Assembly (NCBI RefSeq): GCF_020740795.1
Contig: NC_067286.1
Coordinates: 1,111,990-1,175,989 of the forward strand
Origin: Apus apus
Lineage: Eukaryota > Chordata > Aves > Apodiformes > Apodidae
Direction of reading: 5' to 3'
DNA: 64,000 bases
In this document: positions 58,714 to 64,000 of the stretch, one piece after another
How positions within the stretch are numbered: the first letter of the stretch is position 1
How the letters are laid out: every line of letters begins with the position of its first letter
Notes under the pieces: generated by a model
What the model was told of the DNA's origin: nothing
Databases searched by the model: none
What the model saw: only the letters and a program-made list of their open reading frames with translations
Translations under genes and position numbers: made by a program

Positions 58714-61700
58714 CCGGCTCACCGGGCTCCGGCGCTGGACGTTCCTGGCTCTCCGGCTCCGCAGCCGCTTCCTCCTCCGTGGTGCCCGCGGTGCCGGCGG
58801 GCAGCGCAGTGCTGGGGGCACCTGCAGCCGGACACCCCTCCCGCCGCGTCCCTCCTGTCCCCGGGGGCTCCCCGGGGGCTCGTCAGACACGGAGCTGTCG
58901 GAGCCGCTGGTGCTGGGTGGGGAAGAACATCACCTGCAGCCGCTACCGGCACCGCGGGGCTCCGGAGCCACCGGGACCTACCTGGACTCGAGCTCCGAGG
59001 GGGACACGTCGCTCCAGCTGCCGCCAGAGCCCGGATCCCAGCGCAGACGCTGCCACAGCAGCGCTTCCACCTCCGACAGGCACTGCTGGAACTGTGGGAT
59101 GGAGCCGGTGTCACCGCAGTCCCCCCTACGGCGCCGGGACCGGCCGCTGGGACCTTGCCTCCCACCTTGGCGGGATGGGGGTCACAAAAGTCGAGCAGGG
59201 TGTCACAGAGGAGGTAACCCAAGGACTTGATGTCCTCCGTGGTGAAGTGTGAGTTCCTCCCACCTGGAAGGGACAGGGGAGAAGGAAACAAGGAGCTGCT
59301 TCCCAGCCCGGGGACGCCCCCTGCCCACCAGTGTCCCCTCACCCAGCGTGGAGCCACCAAAGGCCACCTCCAGGGTGTAGCTGTTGGAGATGCCCATGCG
59401 CCACATCACCACCCTGCCCGTCCCTGCTTTGCTCTTCTGCACCTTGAACTTGCAGCTGGAGAAGCAGAACTGGGGAGGGGTCAGAGGCAGAGAGCAGGGT
59501 CAGCATGGCAGGGGAGAGGGGGGATCCCCTCTCCTCCCAAACCTGCTGGGACACCGCGGTGGCTCCAGGGTGGGTTCTGGAGCTCCCACCTTGTCAGGAG
59601 CGTTTTTGCTCAGCATGAAGGGGAAGAGGCGCTGGTGCAGCCTCGGCCCGGCCCCGGCCCTGTCGCAGCCGTACATGAAGACGTTGTTCTTCCGGCTGTG
59701 CCCATGGAAGTCGCAGTACAAAACCACCTCCCGCTCTGCCAGCACCCTGGGATACAGCCATCGGGATACGCCACTGGGATATGGCCACCCGGATAAGGCC
59801 ACTGAGATATGGCCATCAGGATACAGCCACTGGAATATGGCTGCTGGGATAAGGATGTGGCCACCACGATATGGCCACCTGGATACAGCCATTGCTATAT
59901 GGCTGTTGGGATATGGCCACCAGAATATGCCCATTGGGATAAAGATATCTGGATATGGCCATTGGGATGCGGCCGCCAAGATAGGCTGTTGGGGCACAGC
60001 CATTGGGATAGGCTCCTGGGATATGGCCACCAGGATGTGGCCACCGGGATACGGCTGTTGGGATACAGCCCCTGGGACAGGGCCACCCTGGACAGCACCC
60101 TCCTGCCATCTCCCTGCTCACCTCTCCACTTCATCCCGCAGGTGCCAGACTCCTGGGAAGGTTCTCTGGAGCCCGGTGCCGTAGGCCCGGTTGGGATCAC
60201 GTCCCGCCAGGGAACAACGGGAGTTGCCCACCACCACCCCGTCGGGGTTGAGCATGGGCACCACGGTGAAGACGAAGAGCCGGCGCAGGAGCCGCGCGTC
60301 GGGGTGACTGCCCAGCAGGAAGTCCAGGAAGCCCCGCATGGCCCAGGAGCCGCCGCTCTCCCCAGGGTGGGCACGGGCAGTGGCCACCACCCCCCGCTTG
60401 GCCCCGGCGCCGCCGGCGGGACTGGTGATGGTCAGCAGGTAGACAGCGTTCCCGGCCAGGCTACGGCACAGTTCCCGCACTGCACAGAACCGCGAGCGCG
60501 ACGGGTCGCCTGCCAGCGCCCGCAGGTAGCGCCGCAGGTCGGTGTAGGTGTAGGGGTAGGAGTGGGCGAAGAAACACGTGTCACCGTCGTGGGGGAACTG
60601 CGAGGTCCAGGAGAGGCGGAAAGAGGCCGGAGCTGCCGGGTCCCCGCTCCCCCGGTAGTAGCGGACGTCGGTGCCGACGCGGCGCCAGCCGATGCCGCGG
60701 CTCTGGGCGTCACGCTGGGAGTAGAGCAGCGGGCGCAGCCCCTGGGTGTAGAGGCTGGTGGGCTTGGCCAGGTTGGCAATGGTGAAGCGGTACAGGGGGG
60801 CTCGCCGCGTGTTCTGGACGCGGAAGTAGAACCACTGGGTGTGTCTGGTGGTGTAGAGGTCCGGCCGCAGCCACAGCACGTACTCGTAGGGGCCCCTGCA
60901 CGGGGGGAACGGGCCACGCTCCGGCACCGGCACCACCGACCGCCCCCCTGACCCCCCCCTGCCCCAGCCCCTCTCTTACACCTTGACAGCTTTCTGCAGG
61001 TTGCCGCTCTCAAAGCGGGACTCAAAGAGCAGTGTGGTGTCCTGGGGACCCTCCAAGGGGGCTGCTGGTGAGGAGAGGGGGCCTGGGGCCCCCCCAACCC
61101 GTGCGCGGGTGAAGCGGGAGCCTGCGGGTGCTGTGGAGGGGGGGACATGGTGGTGGGGGCTTGGGGAGACCTAGGGGGCACCCGGGGGTGCTGCCCACTC
61201 CCTGCTACCTGGGTGGAGGTGGTAGACGATGGTGCCTGTCTCCTCCCCGAGGGTGGGTGGGGCCTGCTCAGGACCCGTGGGCTGGCAGAAGGGCTCCGGT
61301 TCAGGGGGGACCCACTCTGGGGGTGGGACAGAGACGAGGGTGGTGGGCAGGGTGGGGGACTGGCAAGGGGGGGAGAACACAGTACCAGAGTGTGTCCTCA
61401 CCGATGTGCTCGATGTGCTCCTTGATGACTTCACACTCGATGGGCCAGTGGGGAGCAGGGAGGGGACCCCGAGCCGAGGGGAGGGCGCGGAGAGCCCGGG
61501 GCTCCCCTAGGAACACGCCGTGTCGCACCAAGGGGGCTGGCTCCAGCACCCCAGGGGCTGCAAGGGGACCGGAGGGGCCGGGGGGCTCTGGTGCATTCCC
61601 AGCTCCACAGCACGGCTCTGGCAGAGAAGGGGGAGTCCAGGCTGGAGTGGGGACACCCCTAAACCCACCCAATCCCCCAAGGCAGGGCCAGGCCTCACCT

Positions 61701-61828
61701 CGGAAATAGCCATAGTGGCGCAGGTGGCTGCGGATGAAGCTGTCGTAGGGCTCATGGACCAGCCCCCCAACATGCCCCCCTAGAGCCCCCTTCCCAGCTG
61801 GGGCAGAAGGGTCTCCCGAGGGCTGCAT
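58714..61828 (-). CDS. AGBL2: AGBL2 (CCP2), cytosolic carboxypeptidase 2
   Basis: M14 metallocarboxypeptidase that shortens polyglutamate or removes C-terminal residues of tubulin in cilia. Start 61828. Exons: 61699-61828 ([16 protein letters not shown]), about 61403-61623 ([15 protein letters not shown]), about 61209-61320 ([11 protein letters not shown]), about 60979-61130 ([20 protein letters not shown]), one large exon 60122-60896, about 59595-59748, 59342-59473, 59168-59262, 58983-59093 and 58714-about 58910. The large exon holds [27 protein letters not shown], the zinc motif [17 protein letters not shown] and RDPNR. The third zinc ligand is in [20 protein letters not shown]; the likely catalytic Glu is in [14 protein letters not shown]. 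The C-terminal exon ([24 protein letters not shown]) stops at a GT donor near 58713; any later exon was not found. In human the same neighbours flank it. Confidence 0.92.
59752..60078. repeat. GGGATATGGCCAC minisatellite in an AGBL2 intron
   Basis: About 18 imperfect units of 17-18 bp (CATTGGGATATGGCCACC variants) filling most of the intron between the large catalytic exon and the DFHGHS exon. Confidence 0.9.
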
Positions 61829-62076
61829 GGCTGCTGCAAGACCTTTCCCTGGTCCCAGCAGCACCAAGGAGCTGGGACGCGGTTGCTGAGCAACCCTCCA
61901 GCAGAGGGGAGGGACAGGGAGGAGCTGGGAAAGGAGCCAGAGGGATTTTGTGATCCGGGCAGACACCCAGGGGACACAACAGGGTGTCCCTCCCCAGCCT
62001 AATCCCAAGCCGAGGCCACCATGCACAGCAGGGACAACCCCCGCACCACCAGCCAGCACCTCCCAAACTGCTACAA

Positions 62077-62082
62077 TTTATT
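62077..62082 (-). terminator. FNBP4: FNBP4 AATAAA polyadenylation signal
   Basis: AATAAA on the minus strand about 90 bases past the FNBP4 stop at 62174, only about 250 bases upstream of the AGBL2 start. Confidence 0.75.
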
Positions 62083-62173
62083 GGACAAGGGTCAAGGGTG
62101 GGGGGTTTGGAACTGTACATCTGTAAAAAAAAAAGAACCAACAGCCAGAAGCAGCAGAGGCAGGAGCAGGGCC

Positions 62174-63469
62174 TCACGTGCTGGAGGCGGTTTTCCTCCG
62201 CTTCAGCCGCGCGCGCCAGTCCTCCGGCAGCGCCTCGAAGTTGGCGTTCCTCTCTGCCATGCCACTGTGGGGACACAGCAGGGCCTCAGTGCCAGGTGAC
62301 CGTACCCACCACCCTCCTCTGGCATCCCCCCGGGGGCAGAGATCAGGATCCCACGGGGAAGTTTCTCTCCAGGAGGAGGTGAGATGGATAATGGGGCTGT
62401 AGGGAAGGGCTGCAGGGAAAGAGCTGCTGGGGAAGCAGCTGCAGGAGCTAGGGAAGGGTCTGCCATGGAAAGGGAAGGGGCGGCCATGGAAGGGGCTGCC
62501 ATGGAAAGGGAAGCGTCTGCCATGGAAGGGGCGGCCATGGAAAGGGAAGGGGCGGCCATGGAAGGGGCTGCCAGAGGTGGGAAAGAAGCTGCTGGGGAAG
62601 GGGAAGGGGAAGGGTCTGCCATGGAATGGGAAGGGGCTGCCACGGAAGGGGGTTTGCCATGGAAGGGGCTGCTAGAGCTGGAGAAGGGGCTGCTGGGGAA
62701 CGGGTGGTCAGTCCCTGTACCTCATCAGCTGCTGCTGCTTCCACTCCTCGATGCGCCGCTGGGCTGTAGTTTCCCGATCTTCCTCGCTGGAGCTGGAATT
62801 CTCCTCCTCATCCAGCTCCCGCTGGATGCTCTGCCACTTCTTCACCAGCGATGGCATCTTCGTCTTGCCCTTCTTGCCCTGCGCCAGAAACCCCAAAAAG
62901 CACCACGTGGTGAGGGCGGCTGGAAGGAGGAGGAGGAGGAGAGGGCGGCACCCGCACCAGAGCGCTCTCCTACCTTGTCCTTCCTCCCCTTCTTCGGCTT
63001 CTCCTTCTCGGGAGGAGGCGGCGCCTTAGGGGTGGGCGGCGGGGGGGGTCTTGGGGGGCGGCGGCTGCTCGGCAGTGGGCAGAGGTCCCCGTGCCGGGGC
63101 GGGCTGTGGGGTGGCAGTGGGGGCCAGGCTGGCGGGCGCCCCGCACTCCGAGTACCCCATGACGGCCGGTGCTGACACGCCCAGGTAGCCGGACTGCAGG
63201 CCCAGGGCGGGGGCCTGGGGGTGGCCTGGGGCCATGCGGAGGTTGGAGCGGGCCTGGAGCTCGTTCTGCAGCCGCTGGCGAGGCCGGAGGGAGGCCAAGG
63301 GCACGGCCGAGGGCTGGTACTTGCCGGCGGCCATCAGAGGCTGGCTGTAGATGACGGGGCAGCTGCCGATGGTGGCCGCGCGCTGCATCAGCCCCGGGGT
63401 CATCTCCACGGCTTTTCTCTTCTGAGGTTTGGCAGAGAGCAGAGGGGTGGGGCTGGCATCAACAGCGGC
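62174..63469 (-). CDS. FNBP4: FNBP4, formin-binding protein 4 (3' exons only)
   Basis: WW-domain protein that binds formin FH1 regions; only the C-terminal three exons lie in the window and the gene continues to the right. Exons: 62974-63469 (AAVDASPTPLLSAKPQKRKA, GSCPVIYSQPLMAAGKYQPS, then a Pro-rich run), 62721-62878 (GKKGKTKMPSLVKKWQSIQR, ENSSSSEEDRETTAQRRIEE) and 62174-62264 (GMAERNANFEALPEDWRARL, ending KTASST-stop). All junctions are GT-AG. In the Pro-rich run, the G8 at 63041-63048 puts the frame into a stop. One base fewer gives KTPPPPTPKAPPPPEKEKPK followed by the expected KKGRKDK. The WW domains are outside the window. Confidence 0.92.
62452..62690. repeat. GCCATGGAAGGGG minisatellite in the last FNBP4 intron
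   Basis: About 15 units of a 14-16 bp repeat (GCCATGGAAAGGGAAGG/GGCTGCCATGGAAGGGGC) between the last two exons. Confidence 0.9.
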
Positions 63470-63559
63470 CTGGAGGAGAGGGCTGAGGTGAGCTGTGAGG
63501 GATGTGGCCCCCAACAGGCACCAGTCTGTGTGCACTCCCCAGTGGCCAAGACCCAGTTT

Positions 63560-63962
63560 CACTGAATTCCAGACTGGTTTGGGTTGGAGGGACCTCAATG
63601 ACCATCTAGTCCCACCCCCTGCACGGGCAGGGACACCTCCCACCAGCCCAGGTTGCTCCAAGCCCCATCCAACCTGCCCTTCAACACTGCCAGGGATGAG
63701 GCAGCCACAGCTTCCCTGGGCAACCTGGGCCAGGGTCTCACCACCCTCACAGGGAAGAATTTCTTCCTCATATCCAACCTAAATCCACCCTCTTCCAGTT
63801 TTAACCCATTCCCCCTCACCCCATCCCTCCCTGCCCTTGTCCCAAGCCCCTCCCCAGCTTTCCCGGAGCCCCTTCAGGCACTGGAAGGTGCTCTAAGGTC
63901 TCCCTGGAGCCTTCTCTTCTCCAGGCTGAACACCCCAACTCTCAGCCTGTCCCCACAGCCCC
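63560..63962 (-). mobile_element. CR1 LINE 3' end, about 400 bp, in an FNBP4 intron
   Basis: Longest CR1 in the window, minus orientation. It runs from GGTTTGGGTTGGAGGGACCT through CAACACTGCCAGGGATGAGG and GAAGAATTTCTTCCTCATAT to CCTTCTCTTCTCCAGGCTGA and the CTCAGCCTGTCCC end. Confidence 0.95.
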
Positions 63963-64000
63963 GCGTCACCCTGTCACCTCTGCTCACCTGTGCATTGCCG

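Noticed and set aside
57787-58890. 367-codon open frame on the minus strand running from AGBL2 into the MTCH2 5' region
   Set aside because: Only the first 60 or so codons match the AGBL2 tail. A GT donor near 58713 ends that exon, and the rest is CpG-island sequence that stays open because of its GC content.
62384-63175. Open frame with MEREGAAMEGAAMER repeats
   Set aside because: Translation of the GCCATGGAAGGGG minisatellite inside the last FNBP4 intron.

Overview
The window is vertebrate genomic DNA from a bird. The evidence is short GC-rich introns, several minus-orientation CR1 LINE tails, and multi-exon genes whose products closely match vertebrate AIP, PITPNM1, CDK2AP2, CABP2, NDUFV1, NUDT8, MTCH2, AGBL2 and FNBP4. 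Identifications come from reading translated exons against remembered family sequences; no search was run, and the species cannot be told.

Layout. 1-6240 is mostly non-coding and holds a CpG-island promoter (about 1450-2350) with two minus-strand splice donors, probably the 5' end of a gene that runs off the left edge. 6240-29480 is a tandem duplication with a unit of about 8.3-8.5 kb. Each of its three units carries a minus-strand WC1/CD163-like scavenger receptor gene (signal peptide, seven SRCR domains, one membrane segment, tyrosine-rich tail), then a CR1 tail and an AIP-type CpG promoter with exon 1. Only the third AIP promoter leads into a whole AIP gene (29333-31033, +). The first two run into an unrecognised plus-strand gene or pseudogene that ends at AATAAA signals.

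After AIP come PITPNM1 (-), CDK2AP2 (-), CABP2 (-), NDUFV1 (+), NUDT8 (-), MTCH2 (-), AGBL2 (-) and the 3' part of FNBP4 (-). In human, AIP to NUDT8 lie at 11q13.2 while MTCH2-AGBL2-FNBP4 lie at 11p11.2; here the two blocks are about 1 kb apart.

The most interesting system is the receptor array. SRCR domains 3-7 and the introns are nearly identical between copies. The two membrane-distal domains differ at many clustered residues, which is the pattern of a diversifying innate-recognition family such as cattle WC1. Domains 2 and 5 also lack the same predicted disulfide pair in all copies. Each copy has a promoter with paired GATA sites.

A caution on quality: three conserved genes (PITPNM1, MTCH2, FNBP4) each show one apparent extra base in a run of 7-8 G, and receptor copies B and C carry clustered small indels. 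Some broken frames are therefore probably consensus errors rather than biology.
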